NCBI GenBank assembly: GCA_004570955.1
Contig: SPPL01000003.1
Span: forward strand, 310,001 to 374,000
Reading direction: 5' to 3'
From: Jeotgalicoccus nanhaiensis
GTDB taxonomy: Bacteria; Bacillota; Bacilli; Staphylococcales; Salinicoccaceae
DNA length: 64,000 bases
Under the pieces are notes generated by a model. That model had not been told where the DNA came from. It searched no databases and saw only the letters and a list, made by a program, of their open reading frames with translations. Shown here one piece after another: positions 34,038-43,535 of this stretch. Within the stretch, counting starts at the first letter, position 1, and every line of letters starts with the position of its first letter. Position numbers and translations under genes: made by a program.

Positions 34038-35147
34038 ATGATGAATTATAAAGACATAGATACACCTGCATTGTTAATTGATGAAACTGTGCTTAATAAA
34101 AACCTGGAGTACATGGGTGATTATGCGAAAAAGCAAAATGTTCAGCTGCGCCCGCACACGAAAACGCATAAAATGCCGTATTTAGCAATGAAGCAAAGAG
34201 AGCACGGTGCAACAGGCATCACAGTTGCTAAAGTAGGGGAAGCGGAAATCATGGCTGTATATGGACTCAAGGATATTTTTATCGCCAATCAGATTGTTGG
34301 AAAACAAAAGCTGGAAAGAATTAAAAAACTGGCTGAACAGATAAATATTTCTTTCGGCGTGGACAGCGTTCACCATATCGAAGAAATTGACGAAGTATTT
34401 GAAGGTGCCGATAAAAAAGCACAGGTACTGATTGAAATAGAAGTCGGCGAGGAGCGTTCCGGTATCATTGAGGAAATCGACTATAAATTATTGTTAAACA
34501 GTATACGTGCATCTAAAAACGTGGAATTGAAAGGAATATTCTCTCATGATGGTCATACATATAAGGCTGTCGACAAAGATGACTGTTATGACTTATTTAT
34601 GACAGCAACAACCCGTACACTGCATTTTGCAAATATCGCGAGAGATATGGATTTTGATATTGAAACAGTCAGCATCGGTTCAACTCCTCCGTTTATGTTT
34701 GGTTTTGACATACCGGAAGGGGTGACTGAAATCAGACCGGGAACGTATATTTTAATGGATGGATCACAATCTAATGCGATTAATTCATATGATTATTCAG
34801 CAGCGAGCGTTTTGACTACTGTGATCAGTAAGCCGACACATGAACGTGTTATTACAGATGTCGGGGCTAAGGGACTGACAGCGCAGTCGCGCAGCAAAGG
34901 ACTGACCGCGACAGAAGGGTTCGGTAAGATTAAAGAATATGACGGAGCTTATGTTCACGGTGTATTTGATGAACATGCAATTATTTACAATAGAGAATTC
35001 AGTGACAAAGTAAATATCGGCGATAAAGTCCGTATTATTCCGAACCATATATGTCCAGTTTCGAATTTATATCATAAAGCTTATCTCATCAATAATGATG
35101 AAATTGTTAAAGAAATAGATATTGCAGCTCAGGGAAAACTTCAATAA
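34038..35147 (+). CDS. D-serine dehydratase / D-threonine aldolase-like PLP enzyme
   Basis: A 369-residue fold-type III PLP enzyme. The N-terminal barrel opens with DIDTPALLID and has the PLP-lysine motif LRPHTKTHK near residue 40. The C-terminal beta domain ends with IIPNHICPVSNLY, where His and Cys bind the catalytic metal in the DSD1/D-threonine aldolase branch. It should act on D-serine, D-threonine or a 3-hydroxy-D-amino acid. The start could also be the ATG at 34041. It forms an operon with RidA and ends at a strong terminator. Confidence 0.85.
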   Translation: MMNYKDIDTPALLIDETVLNKNLEYMGDYAKKQNVQLRPHTKTHKMPYLAMKQREHGATGITVAKVGEAEIMAVYGLKDIFIANQIVGKQKLERIKKLAEQINISFGVDSVHHIEEIDEVFEGADKKAQVLIEIEVGEERSGIIEEIDYKLLLNSIRASKNVELKGIFSHDGHTYKAVDKDDCYDLFMTATTRTLHFANIARDMDFDIETVSIGSTPPFMFGFDIPEGVTEIRPGTYILMDGSQSNAINSYDYSAASVLTTVISKPTHERVITDVGAKGLTAQSRSKGLTATEGFGKIKEYDGAYVHGVFDEHAIIYNREFSDKVNIGDKVRIIPNHICPVSNLYHKAYLINNDEIVKEIDIAAQGKLQ

Positions 35148-35150
35148 AAC

Positions 35151-35190
35151 AAAAGCGTTCCGGTGATTTAAATCACCGGAACGCTTTTTT
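35151..35190. terminator. Bidirectional terminator, near-perfect palindrome
   Basis: AAAAGCGTTCCGGTGATT and its reverse complement flank a 4-base centre, with A and T runs at the ends. It serves the PLP enzyme gene and the convergent BCCT gene. Confidence 0.92.
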
Positions 35191-35199
35191 ATTTTATAT

Positions 35200-36828
35200 C
35201 TATACACCTCTAGGCTTATCTTCGTCAGCATAAGCTTCAAGTTCCTCTTGATATTCTTCAAGAGAGCTTTCCTTATAATTTTTCATGCGTTCTTTATTTG
35301 GAGTAATGGATAACCCTAAATACTTACGTTCATTGTTCGCGTCTTTATAAAAGGCAACCATCATCGCAATAACGACAAAGCTGAAAGGCAGCGCCGCGAT
35401 AATTGCTGCAGATTGCAAGGCGTTTAATCCTGTTTCTCCGCCGGCAGCTAATAATGTAAAAGCTATGGCGGAAAGAGCGATGCCCCATGTAAGTTTAGTT
35501 TTTCCTGAAGGCGTCAAATCACCGTGAGATGTTTGCATGCCGAGAACGAATGTGGCAGAGTCTGCCGATGTGATAAAAAATGATGATACTAATAAAATAG
35601 CAAGCATCGATAAGATTGTTCCCATCGGTAATTCATTAAATATAGCAAATAATTGTACTTCAGTCGCCATATTGAATATTTCATTATTTGCAAGACCCGT
35701 TGAAATACCTGTAATACCGAATACACTGAACCAGATAATACCAATAACAGTCGGTACGAGGAGAACTGCTATGATGAATTCTCTGATTGTACGTCCTTTA
35801 GAAACGCGGGCGATGAAGATACCGACAAATGGACTCCAGCTCATCCACCAGCCCCAGTAGTAAATTGTCCATGAACTCAGCCACTCAGTTTTTTGTGCAT
35901 TTAGTGGCGCAACGTCAAAGCTATTGTATAAGAATGAACTTAAATAGCCGCCTGTGCCTGTCGTCATTACATTTAAGATAAGCATTGTCGGTCCGACAAC
36001 AAGAATAATGACAAACAGCAGACCTGCAAGAATCATATTCAGATTACTTAAGTATTGAATTCCTTTACTGAGTCCGCTCCAGGCACTGATTAAGAACAGA
36101 ACTGTGACCACGGATATAATGATACCCTGTGTCAAAAGACTTACAGGTACATCGAATAAGTAATTTAATCCACCGTTAATCTGCATTGCACCGATACCGA
36201 GAGATACCGCAACACCGATAACAGTTGCAAAAACAGCGAGAACATCAACAACAACCCCGAGCCAGCCGTCTACGAGATCGCCGAATAAAGGACGCAGCGT
36301 TTTTGAAAGTAATCCAACTTCTCCTTTTCTGAAGCTCGAGTATGCAAGAGCTAAGGCAACAATGCCGTATATAGCCCATGCGTGAATACCGTAGTGCAGG
36401 AAGGTTGAGCGCATAGATTCAGCCAACGCTTCTGTTGTTCCGGGATCTGCGGTTGGCGGTGACATAAAGTGAGCCATCGGCTCTCCGGCACCATAGAATA
36501 CCAGACCGATTCCCATACCGGCACTGAACAGCATAGTAATCCAGGAAAGGGTATTGAACTCCGGAGTATCATCAGGCTGTCCTAATTTAAGTTTTCCAAT
36601 AGGGCTGAAAACGAGAAATACAGAGAAGAATACGATTACTGTGACGAGTATCATATAATACCAGCCGAAGTAGGTAGTAACCCATCCTGAAATGGAACCT
36701 GAAATTTCACCAAATTCATCGGGGAATATGGCTCCTATAACTACAAGCAATCCTACAATAATTGCTGCAAACACGAAAACATATGATATTTTTTTTGACT
36801 TCTCAGACGATGACGAATGATTTGTCAT
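35200..36828 (-). CDS. BCCT-family osmolyte transporter (betaine/choline)
   Basis: A 542-residue 12-helix transporter of the betaine/carnitine/choline family. GMGIGLVFYGAGEPMAHF in helix 3, GIHAWAIYGIVALALAYSSFRKG, and the tryptophan-rich YYWGWWMSWSPFVGIFIARVSKGR in helix 8 that binds trimethylammonium are all present. It imports compatible solutes with sodium or protons under osmotic stress, like OpuD. The ATG at 36828 has AAGGAGTGA upstream. The cytosolic C-tail is acidic. It is monocistronic. Confidence 0.92.
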   Translation of the reverse strand: MTNHSSSSEKSKKISYVFVFAAIIVGLLVVIGAIFPDEFGEISGSISGWVTTYFGWYYMILVTVIVFFSVFLVFSPIGKLKLGQPDDTPEFNTLSWITMLFSAGMGIGLVFYGAGEPMAHFMSPPTADPGTTEALAESMRSTFLHYGIHAWAIYGIVALALAYSSFRKGEVGLLSKTLRPLFGDLVDGWLGVVVDVLAVFATVIGVAVSLGIGAMQINGGLNYLFDVPVSLLTQGIIISVVTVLFLISAWSGLSKGIQYLSNLNMILAGLLFVIILVVGPTMLILNVMTTGTGGYLSSFLYNSFDVAPLNAQKTEWLSSWTIYYWGWWMSWSPFVGIFIARVSKGRTIREFIIAVLLVPTVIGIIWFSVFGITGISTGLANNEIFNMATEVQLFAIFNELPMGTILSMLAILLVSSFFITSADSATFVLGMQTSHGDLTPSGKTKLTWGIALSAIAFTLLAAGGETGLNALQSAAIIAALPFSFVVIAMMVAFYKDANNERKYLGLSITPNKERMKNYKESSLEEYQEELEAYADEDKPRGV

Positions 36829-36991
36829 TACTTCACTCCTTATGATGATTTTTAACACAACGTCTAAATAATAACAATCTACACCCCGCAGTTCAACTGC
36901 ATATAGAAATAAAAACGAAGAATCGCTAAAAGTACAATAAGAATTACTTATCGCGATACTTTATACATAACCAATTGAAACTTTAATAAAC

Positions 36992-37024
36992 AAAAAGAGA
37001 CAAATCCGTAAAGATTTTGTCTCT
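36992..37024 (-). terminator. Terminator of the AbgT/M20 operon
   Basis: On the minus strand AGAGACAAAATC pairs with GATTTGTCTCT and is followed by TTTTTG, 9 bases after the M20 stop. Confidence 0.85.
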
Positions 37025-37032
37025 GTAATGTC

Positions 37033-38304
37033 TTACTGTTTTTCACTTAATAATTTTGCTGTTTCAAATAAGGTTTGAACCGCGCTCAGCATGCTGTCTT
37101 CGTTCACATCAAACATCTCATTATGATGTCCCGCCGCAAGATCTGTTCCAAATATGCAGTAAGAAGCCTGTCCGCCGCGTTCCTGTACGCGATTAATGAA
37201 AAACGTTGCGTCTTCACTGCCGCTCGGTTTGTTTTCTTCAAGTTTTGTGACCAGTTTCACACTATCTGCTGCATCCACCAGAACTTGTGCGAGTTCTGTC
37301 GAACCGGCAGCACTTCTACCTTCCCCGACAGTCTCTATATGATAATCTACCTGAAACATTTGAGCAGCGCCCTGGATTACAGACCGTGCATACTGTTTCA
37401 TATATTCATTTAATTCGCTTGTTGTGCCTCTCGTCTCAATTTTAAGACTGGCACTGTCTGCAATGACATTGCGTCCGCTTCCGGCATGCAGTTCACCAAC
37501 ATTAATACGTGTAGCACCTCCCGAGTGACGGGGGATAGCGTTTAAGTTAATAACGGCATTGGCAGCAGCCAGAATGGCATTTTTGCCTTCTTCAGGCTGT
37601 CCGCCTGCATGAGAGGACACGCCTTTAAAGGATACATCAATTTTAGTAGTGGCAAGAAAACCGTTATTTGATCCTAAGAAATGATTGAACGGAACCCCGG
37701 TACCTATATGCGAAGCGATAAAGTAATCAGTATTATCGACAACCCCCGCTTCAACCATTGAGCGTGCGCCGCGCGTTCCTTCTTCAGCCGGCTGGAAGAT
37801 AAGTTTTATCCTGCCTTTTAAATCATCTTTATTGTCCATTAAAAGTGTTGCGAGCCCGAGCCCGATGGAAGTGTGGACATCGTGGCCGCATGCATGCATT
37901 TCATTATTTATTGAACGGAAATCTTCCTGAAGAGGAAAATGGCTGATGTCTTCCGATTCGTAAATTGGAAGAGCATCCATATCGACACGAAAAGCAATCT
38001 CCGGACCTGGAACTCCTGTATCCAGTGTTGCGACAATACCTGTATAGCCTTCTGCTACCTGATCCAGGTACTTTGAAACAGCACCGTTTTCTTTTGCCCA
38101 TACATAATGTCTGGATGTTTCTTCCTGATCGGGTTTGCCCATTGTAAAGTCAGGATGCATTACCTCCCGTCCGATTTTTAAATCGTATCCGAGTCTCTCT
38201 AAAGTATCTGCGACGATTGTAGATGTACGCATTTCAAGAAAGCCGAGCTCGGGATGCCGATGGAAGTCCCTCCGCCAATTTATAAGCTTTGTGTGTAATG
38301 ACAC
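37033..38304 (-). CDS. M20 amidohydrolase, AbgA-like
   Basis: A 423-residue di-metal peptidase of the M20D family. Metal and catalytic motifs: FRVDMDALPI, HACGHDVHTSIGLG, FQPAEEGTRGA, SSHAGGQPEEGKNA in the dimerisation domain and AAGHHNEMF at the C-terminus. An insertion around residues 50-90 before GYTGIVATLDTG matches AbgA, a subunit of p-aminobenzoyl-glutamate hydrolase. The AbgT transporter gene just upstream supports that substrate class. A GTG start at 38304 follows AGGAG. No separate abgB gene is seen. Confidence 0.85.
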   Translation of the reverse strand: MSLHTKLINWRRDFHRHPELGFLEMRTSTIVADTLERLGYDLKIGREVMHPDFTMGKPDQEETSRHYVWAKENGAVSKYLDQVAEGYTGIVATLDTGVPGPEIAFRVDMDALPIYESEDISHFPLQEDFRSINNEMHACGHDVHTSIGLGLATLLMDNKDDLKGRIKLIFQPAEEGTRGARSMVEAGVVDNTDYFIASHIGTGVPFNHFLGSNNGFLATTKIDVSFKGVSSHAGGQPEEGKNAILAAANAVINLNAIPRHSGGATRINVGELHAGSGRNVIADSASLKIETRGTTSELNEYMKQYARSVIQGAAQMFQVDYHIETVGEGRSAAGSTELAQVLVDAADSVKLVTKLEENKPSGSEDATFFINRVQERGGQASYCIFGTDLAAGHHNEMFDVNEDSMLSAVQTLFETAKLLSEKQ

Positions 38305-38325
38305 TGTGAATCATCTCCTGGTTAA

Positions 38326-39861
38326 TTATTGTACTCTGTCTTCCAAGAACGTAGAAACACCCGGTCCAAGCGGTAAGCCTGTGAAGTAGAACACTCCGAG
38401 CAGGATAATCCATGCAAGCAGGAATACTAATGAATACGGCAGCATAAGTGACATATAAGTTCCGATACTTGCATTTTTATCATAACGCTTCATAAACGCC
38501 AAAATAATAACCATATAAGGGAACAGCGGTGTAATAATATTTATAGATGAATCAGCAATACGGTAAGCAGCCTGTGTAAAGGCTGGATCGTAACCAAGCT
38601 GCATGAACATTGGAACAAATATAGGTGCTTCAATTGCCCATTTAGCAGAACCTGATGTAATCAGGAAGTTCAGAAGTGCGGTAAAAATAACGTAGCCGAT
38701 AATTAATCCGATTCCTGTAAATTCTACGCTTTCAAGGAACTCAGCCCCATTCACTGCGAGCCAAGTACCAAGGTTGCTCCAGTTAAAGTAAGCGATAAAT
38801 TGAGCAATTGCAAATACGAGAACAATATAACCTGCCATATCTTTAATGGACTCAGTCATATAATATGTTGCGTCTTTTGTCGATTTAATCTTGCCGGTAG
38901 TGATACCGAACGCAATTCCAATTAAAATAAAGAAGATGAGTATAATTGGTACAATACCGTCAATGAATGGTGACGGTATAATACCGCCTTCTTCATTGGT
39001 CAGCGGACTATTCGGAAGGAGAATAACTGCGATAATAACAGCCCAGTAAACAACACCTGTTACTATTGCAGCTATCAAACCCTTTTTAGCGTTTGGCAGT
39101 TCCTCTGAATCTTCTCCCTCAATACCTTCGCCCTTATATTCTCCGAGACGCGGCTCGACAAAACGCGATGTCAAGAGACCCCCGATAATTGTGAGCATAA
39201 ATACGGAAATGATATTAAAGTACCAGTTATCAACCGGTGTAATTACGATTGTGTCATCAATTAAACGAGCTGCTTCTGTCGAAATGCCGGATAAAAGTAC
39301 ATCTGTCCCTGCAATGAATAAGTTTGCGGTAAAACCAGCGCCCGCACCGGCGAAACCTGCAGCAAGCCCTGCAAGTGGATGTCTGCCGAGTTTATAGAAA
39401 ACCAGCGCCCCGAGCGGAGGAATAATAACCGCAGCAGCATCTGATGCGAGGTTCCCCATAATACCGACGAACACCACTGTATATGTAACTAAAAACGGCG
39501 GTGATTTTAAAATTGTTTTACGGATAGCATAATCGAGCAGGCCGACTTTCTCAGCCAGTCCGATACCGAGCATCATAGACAATACAAGACCGAGCGGTGC
39601 AAATCCTGTAAAGTTGTCGAGCATAGAAGTCAGTATGAATTGCAGGCCTTCTCCGGAAATTAGACTGTTGATAGGTAATTCTTCTCCGTTCCCCGGATGT
39701 ATTACCGAGGCGTCAAACAAGCTGAATGCCCAAGATATTACTATAATTAAAAACGCCAGTCCGAGAAATAGTGCGAATGGATCTGGCAGCTTATTGCCGA
39801 CGCGTTCAACGACGTCTAGGAATTTTTGAAAAACTCCTTTTTTCTCTGTTTTGTCTGTCAA
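38326..39861 (-). CDS. AbgT-family transporter
   Basis: A 511-residue membrane protein of the p-aminobenzoyl-glutamate transporter family, with SDAAAVIIPPLGALVFYKLGRHPLAGLAA in the core and TSGSAKWAIEAPIFVPMFM in the second hairpin region. Members import p-aminobenzoyl-glutamate or export sulfonamide-like antimetabolites. A TTG start at 39861 is preferred: GGAGGG lies 7 bases upstream, whereas the ATG at 39876 lies before that site. It is cotranscribed with the M20 hydrolase, 21 bases downstream. Confidence 0.88.
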   Translation of the reverse strand: MTDKTEKKGVFQKFLDVVERVGNKLPDPFALFLGLAFLIIVISWAFSLFDASVIHPGNGEELPINSLISGEGLQFILTSMLDNFTGFAPLGLVLSMMLGIGLAEKVGLLDYAIRKTILKSPPFLVTYTVVFVGIMGNLASDAAAVIIPPLGALVFYKLGRHPLAGLAAGFAGAGAGFTANLFIAGTDVLLSGISTEAARLIDDTIVITPVDNWYFNIISVFMLTIIGGLLTSRFVEPRLGEYKGEGIEGEDSEELPNAKKGLIAAIVTGVVYWAVIIAVILLPNSPLTNEEGGIIPSPFIDGIVPIILIFFILIGIAFGITTGKIKSTKDATYYMTESIKDMAGYIVLVFAIAQFIAYFNWSNLGTWLAVNGAEFLESVEFTGIGLIIGYVIFTALLNFLITSGSAKWAIEAPIFVPMFMQLGYDPAFTQAAYRIADSSINIITPLFPYMVIILAFMKRYDKNASIGTYMSLMLPYSLVFLLAWIILLGVFYFTGLPLGPGVSTFLEDRVQ

Positions 39862-40073
39862 TGAAAACCCTCCCATAATATATTACTTTGTTTTCCCCGA
39901 TATAATTAAATTAAGTTATAAGCAGGATATAAAGAGTTTACATAAATTTCTGTTAATTGTCCATGCAATTTTTCTTCAAACAACAACATAAATGATTTTA
40001 ATATACTTATAGTTTCATTTTTATTATACTTATAAATATAGACGAAAAAACGGCAAACAGTAGGAGGCAGGAC

Positions 40074-40946
40074 ATGAAAATTGCGTATATCGTTGATAGT
40101 ACTGCGAGTTTATCAGATGAGCTAGCAAACCGTTCAGATGTATTTCAAGTACACTTATCTGTAACATTCAAAGACGGAACGATTTTTAAAGATACTACGG
40201 ATGAAACGGCGCTCAAATCATTTTACCAGCGTCTGGCAACGGAAAAAGAAATTCCAAAATCATCTCAGCCTCAGGTCGGTGAATATTATGAAGTTGTCGA
40301 CCAGATAATTTCAAAAGGTTACGATACTATCATTGCTATTCATATCGGCAAAGGCCTCAGCGGAACTTATCAGAGTGCACAGATGGTTTTAAATGAGTAT
40401 AAAGAAGAAGGTAAAATTAATTATTATCTTATAGATTCCAATGGTACTTCTTATATTATAGAACATCTTCTCGAACAGACAATCGAACAGATTGAGAAAG
40501 GAACCGCCGTGGAAGAGGCTGTCGGAAAAATTGAAAACCTGGTTAAAGTCAGCCAGATATATCTAGTTGTGGATGATTTGAATTACCTTGTCAGAGGCGG
40601 CAGACTTGGAGCGGGAAGCGCCTTTATAGGCAGTCTCTTTAAAATTAAACCGATTGTATATTTTGCTGAAGACGGCAAAGTGAAACCATTTGACAAAGTG
40701 CGGACGAACAGCCGTGTTATTAAATTGTGGGAATCAATTATTGAAGAAGCAATGGACAAGTTTAACGGCAAGTTTAAAATTGCGATTGCTCACGGAGACA
40801 TTGCAGAAGAAGCTCAGCATATTAAAAAAAGATTTGAAAATATGTATCCGGGCATCAGCTGCCGGGTCGGTTATTTAACACCTGCACTTGGTGTGCATGG
40901 AGGTATTGGCAGCAAAGGGCTCGGTATCCTGCCGTATTTAAACTAA
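40074..40946 (+). CDS. DegV-family fatty-acid-binding protein (FakB-like)
   Basis: A 290-residue two-domain DegV protein. AYIVDSTASLSDEL at the N-terminus, IAIHIGKGLSGTYQSA near residue 88 (lipid head-group loop) and YLVRGGRLG near 175 are the family motifs. FakB proteins bind fatty acids and present them to the kinase FakA so that exogenous fatty acids enter phospholipids. Which chain type this copy prefers is not clear. GGAGGCAGGAC precedes the ATG. Monocistronic. Confidence 0.92.
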   Translation: MKIAYIVDSTASLSDELANRSDVFQVHLSVTFKDGTIFKDTTDETALKSFYQRLATEKEIPKSSQPQVGEYYEVVDQIISKGYDTIIAIHIGKGLSGTYQSAQMVLNEYKEEGKINYYLIDSNGTSYIIEHLLEQTIEQIEKGTAVEEAVGKIENLVKVSQIYLVVDDLNYLVRGGRLGAGSAFIGSLFKIKPIVYFAEDGKVKPFDKVRTNSRVIKLWESIIEEAMDKFNGKFKIAIAHGDIAEEAQHIKKRFENMYPGISCRVGYLTPALGVHGGIGSKGLGILPYLN

Positions 40947-40959
40947 AATGAATTACCAG

Positions 40960-40987
40960 AGTTCCTATGAAAATAGGAACTTTTTTT
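40960..40987 (+). terminator. Terminator after the degV-like gene
   Basis: AGTTCCTAT-GAAA-ATAGGAACT with TTTTTTT. Confidence 0.9.
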
Positions 40988-41012
40988 AATTACTTATAGA
41001 GAGGTAAAGATA

Positions 41013-41786
41013 ATGAGCGGACGAAAACTGATGAAAGATTATTTTGATGAAGATCTTGCGAAACATTATGCCGGGGAGATCAGCCGCGTCTATCCGGATT
41101 TTGACAGTGACAGTTTTATTAAAGAAACAGTAAGGGAAATTGAAGGCGGACGCATGTCTGAAAGAATTGAAGTATTCTCAAAACAGCTTAAGTATTATCT
41201 CCCGGATGATTATATCGAAGCAACAGAGATTATTATAGAAGTACTCGGTCTCGAAAATGACAAATTTTACTTTCCGTTTGAAGAAATGTATTACTACAGA
41301 GCACTGTCAAAGTTTATTGAAACATACGGTCTCGATCATTTTGACCAGTCAATGAAAGCGATAGAAGAAATTACGAAACGGGATACAGCGGAATTTGCTA
41401 TCCGTCCTTTTATAAGAAAAGATTACGATAAAGTTGAAGCAGTATTCAAAGTTTGGGGAGAAAGTGATAACGCTCATTTAAGAAGGCTGGTGACAGAAGG
41501 TACAAGGCCCCGTCTGCCGTGGGCAAAAAAACTTCCTTTTTTAAGAGATGATATACAGGAAAACTTCAGACTGCTGCAGCCATTTCTGAATGATCCGTCG
41601 AGATACGTTGAAAAATCGGTGGCGAATCATCTAAATGATATATCTAAATACCATCCTGAAGAAGTGATAGATTTTCTTAAAGAAAATATTAGTGAAACAT
41701 CACCTTTCATTGTAAGAAGAGCCCTCCGAACGCTGAAGAAGCTTGAGCAGGACGAAGCGCTTGACCTCCTGCAGCAGTTAAAATAA
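41013..41786 (+). CDS. DNA alkylation repair protein (AlkC/AlkD-like HEAT repeats)
   Basis: A 257-residue all-helical protein. RLVTEGTRPRLPWAKKLPFL and KSVANHLNDISKYHPEEV are typical of AlkC/AlkD-type DNA glycosylases, which excise N3- and N7-alkylated purines using a HEAT-like superhelix. YYYRALSKFIETYG and the R-R-A-L-R-T-L-K-K segment fit the later repeats. GAGAGG precedes the ATG. Stands alone between DegV and a PepSY gene. Confidence 0.85.
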   Translation: MSGRKLMKDYFDEDLAKHYAGEISRVYPDFDSDSFIKETVREIEGGRMSERIEVFSKQLKYYLPDDYIEATEIIIEVLGLENDKFYFPFEEMYYYRALSKFIETYGLDHFDQSMKAIEEITKRDTAEFAIRPFIRKDYDKVEAVFKVWGESDNAHLRRLVTEGTRPRLPWAKKLPFLRDDIQENFRLLQPFLNDPSRYVEKSVANHLNDISKYHPEEVIDFLKENISETSPFIVRRALRTLKKLEQDEALDLLQQLK

Positions 41787-41914
41787 AGATTCTTTCTTTT
41801 TAATCATCCTTTAATTATTGTTTAACTTTCCCTTAGCCGAGGGCGGATATACTGTAAGTAACAAATGAAACATACCGCACAAATACAGCGGAAAAATTTT
41901 GGAGGATGATTGAC

Positions 41915-42754
41915 ATGAAATTGAATAAGAATCTTTTAGCTGGCGGCGTACTGGCATCAGTCTTAGTTTTAGGAGCATGCGGTGCAAATACAACGGCAAG
42001 TGCCGATGATATGGAATGGGAAACTGAAGAAAGTAACGGCTCAGTCACAGTCAGAGACAACGCTGAAACAGAATTAGGTACAACAGCCCAGGAAGCGGTG
42101 GACAAAGCACTTAAAGAATTCGAGGGGACAGTTACAGATGTTGAATACGATGAAGATGAGGGCGTCTATTACTATGACATAGAAATTGAAAACGGTCATG
42201 AAGATTTTGAAGTGAAACTGAATGCAGAAGATTTGAGCATTATTGAACAGGATCTGGACCGTGATGATGAAGACAAAGAGCAGACAGCAGAAAAAAATAG
42301 TAACCAGTCTGACGGCTCGAATAGCAGAGTAAAACTTTCAGATGCATTTAAAGACGACAAATCATTTGAAGCCATCGAAGCAGCCCAAAAAAGATTTGAC
42401 GGTATTTTAGAAGAAGTCAGCTACGATGAAGATGATGGTGTGTATTATTACGAAGTAAAACTTGAAAACAAAAATGAAGAATACGAAGTGAAGCTGAAAG
42501 CAGATGATTTGTCAGTCCTTGAAGAAGAGCATGACAATGATAATAACGAGCGCGGATTCAAACGTCTGGAAGCAGCACAAACAGAAAAAATCATTTCATT
42601 GAAACAGGCAAGAGAGGCCGCCCTGGAAGCTGCGGATGGTGAAATTGAACAATGGGAATACGATGCGGACGACTTTAAATATGAGTTTGAAATTGATGAT
42701 TACGAAGTGAAGATTAATGCAAAAACAGGTGATGTTACAGAGATTGATGACTAA
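41915..42754 (+). CDS. PepSY-repeat lipoprotein
   Basis: A 279-residue lipoprotein: ATG at 41915 with GGAGG 9 bases upstream, signal MKLNKNLLAGGVLASVLVLGAC with lipidated Cys22. Three tandem PepSY-like domains follow (about 48-115, 140-205 and 225-279), each with the pattern AxxxAL..F.G.V..V.YD.D...Y.Y.V; the first two are near-duplicates (EYDEDEGVYYYDIEIEN and SYDEDDGVYYYEVKLEN). It ends at its own terminator just before the two-component genes. PepSY lipoproteins next to sensor kinases, as in B. subtilis ykoIJ-ykoHG, may modulate signal input. Confidence 0.88.
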   Translation: MKLNKNLLAGGVLASVLVLGACGANTTASADDMEWETEESNGSVTVRDNAETELGTTAQEAVDKALKEFEGTVTDVEYDEDEGVYYYDIEIENGHEDFEVKLNAEDLSIIEQDLDRDDEDKEQTAEKNSNQSDGSNSRVKLSDAFKDDKSFEAIEAAQKRFDGILEEVSYDEDDGVYYYEVKLENKNEEYEVKLKADDLSVLEEEHDNDNNERGFKRLEAAQTEKIISLKQAREAALEAADGEIEQWEYDADDFKYEFEIDDYEVKINAKTGDVTEIDD

Positions 42755-42757
42755 TTT

Positions 42758-42783
42758 ATAACGCCCTTCGGGGCGTTATTTTA
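42758..42783 (+). terminator. Terminator with UUCG tetraloop
   Basis: ATAACGCCC-TTCG-GGGCGTTAT followed by TTTTAT. The UUCG loop is unusually stable. Confidence 0.9.
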
Positions 42784-42857
42784 TCATTCATAAATACAGC
42801 TGCAGCACGCTTACATGATATAATTACAAGCACCAACAAACATTGTGAGGCGATATC

Positions 42858-43532
42858 ATGGAAAAGATATTGATAGTGGAAGATGATGAGAAAATTGCAC
42901 GTGTTATTCAGCTTGAATTGGAATTTGAAGGTTATATAACAGATATAGCATATACAGGAAAAGAAGCGCTGGAAAAGTATGAAACAGGCGGCTTTTCACT
43001 GATGCTGCTCGATGTCATGATACCGGAACTGAACGGGCTGGAAGTGCTGAGAAGAATCAGACAGAAAAATTCTGATATTAAAATAATAATGCTCACTGCA
43101 AGGGACGCTGTGATGGATAAAGTCAGCGGGCTTGATTCAGGAGCTAATGATTATATGACAAAACCATTTGAGGTGGAGGAATTGCTTGCACGAATCCGTG
43201 TGCATCTGAAATCGGCAGCGGCAGGCGAAGTGAAGACAGAAAGTATTAAATACCGCCATCTTGAAATCCGTCCTCTAGCAAGAGAAGTGTACAGTAACGG
43301 CGCAGCAGTCTATTTAACACAGAAGGAGTACGATGTGCTGCTTTATCTTATAAATAATAAAAACCACGCGCTGTCCCGCGATCAAATCATCGATGCAGTC
43401 TGGGGATATGATTACTTTGGCGATACGAATACGGTGGATGTTTACGTGCGGTATATTCGTAAGAAGCTGGATACAGACAAACCATCAATCATTTCCAGTG
43501 TGCGCGGCATTGGTTATATTATTAAGGATTAG
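42858..43532 (+). CDS. OmpR-family response regulator
   Basis: A 224-residue regulator: receiver domain to residue 120 with acidic pocket VEDDEK, phospho-acceptor Asp52 (LLDVMIP), Thr in MLTARD and Lys in MTKPFE; C-terminal winged helix with LTQKEYDVLLYL and SVRGIGYII. It resembles ArlR and YkoG. GAGGCG precedes the ATG. It is cotranscribed with the kinase gene 3 bases downstream and a PepSY gene. Target genes are unknown; the flanking PepSY genes are candidates. Confidence 0.92.
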   Translation: MEKILIVEDDEKIARVIQLELEFEGYITDIAYTGKEALEKYETGGFSLMLLDVMIPELNGLEVLRRIRQKNSDIKIIMLTARDAVMDKVSGLDSGANDYMTKPFEVEELLARIRVHLKSAAAGEVKTESIKYRHLEIRPLAREVYSNGAAVYLTQKEYDVLLYLINNKNHALSRDQIIDAVWGYDYFGDTNTVDVYVRYIRKKLDTDKPSIISSVRGIGYIIKD

Positions 43533-43535
43533 TTT

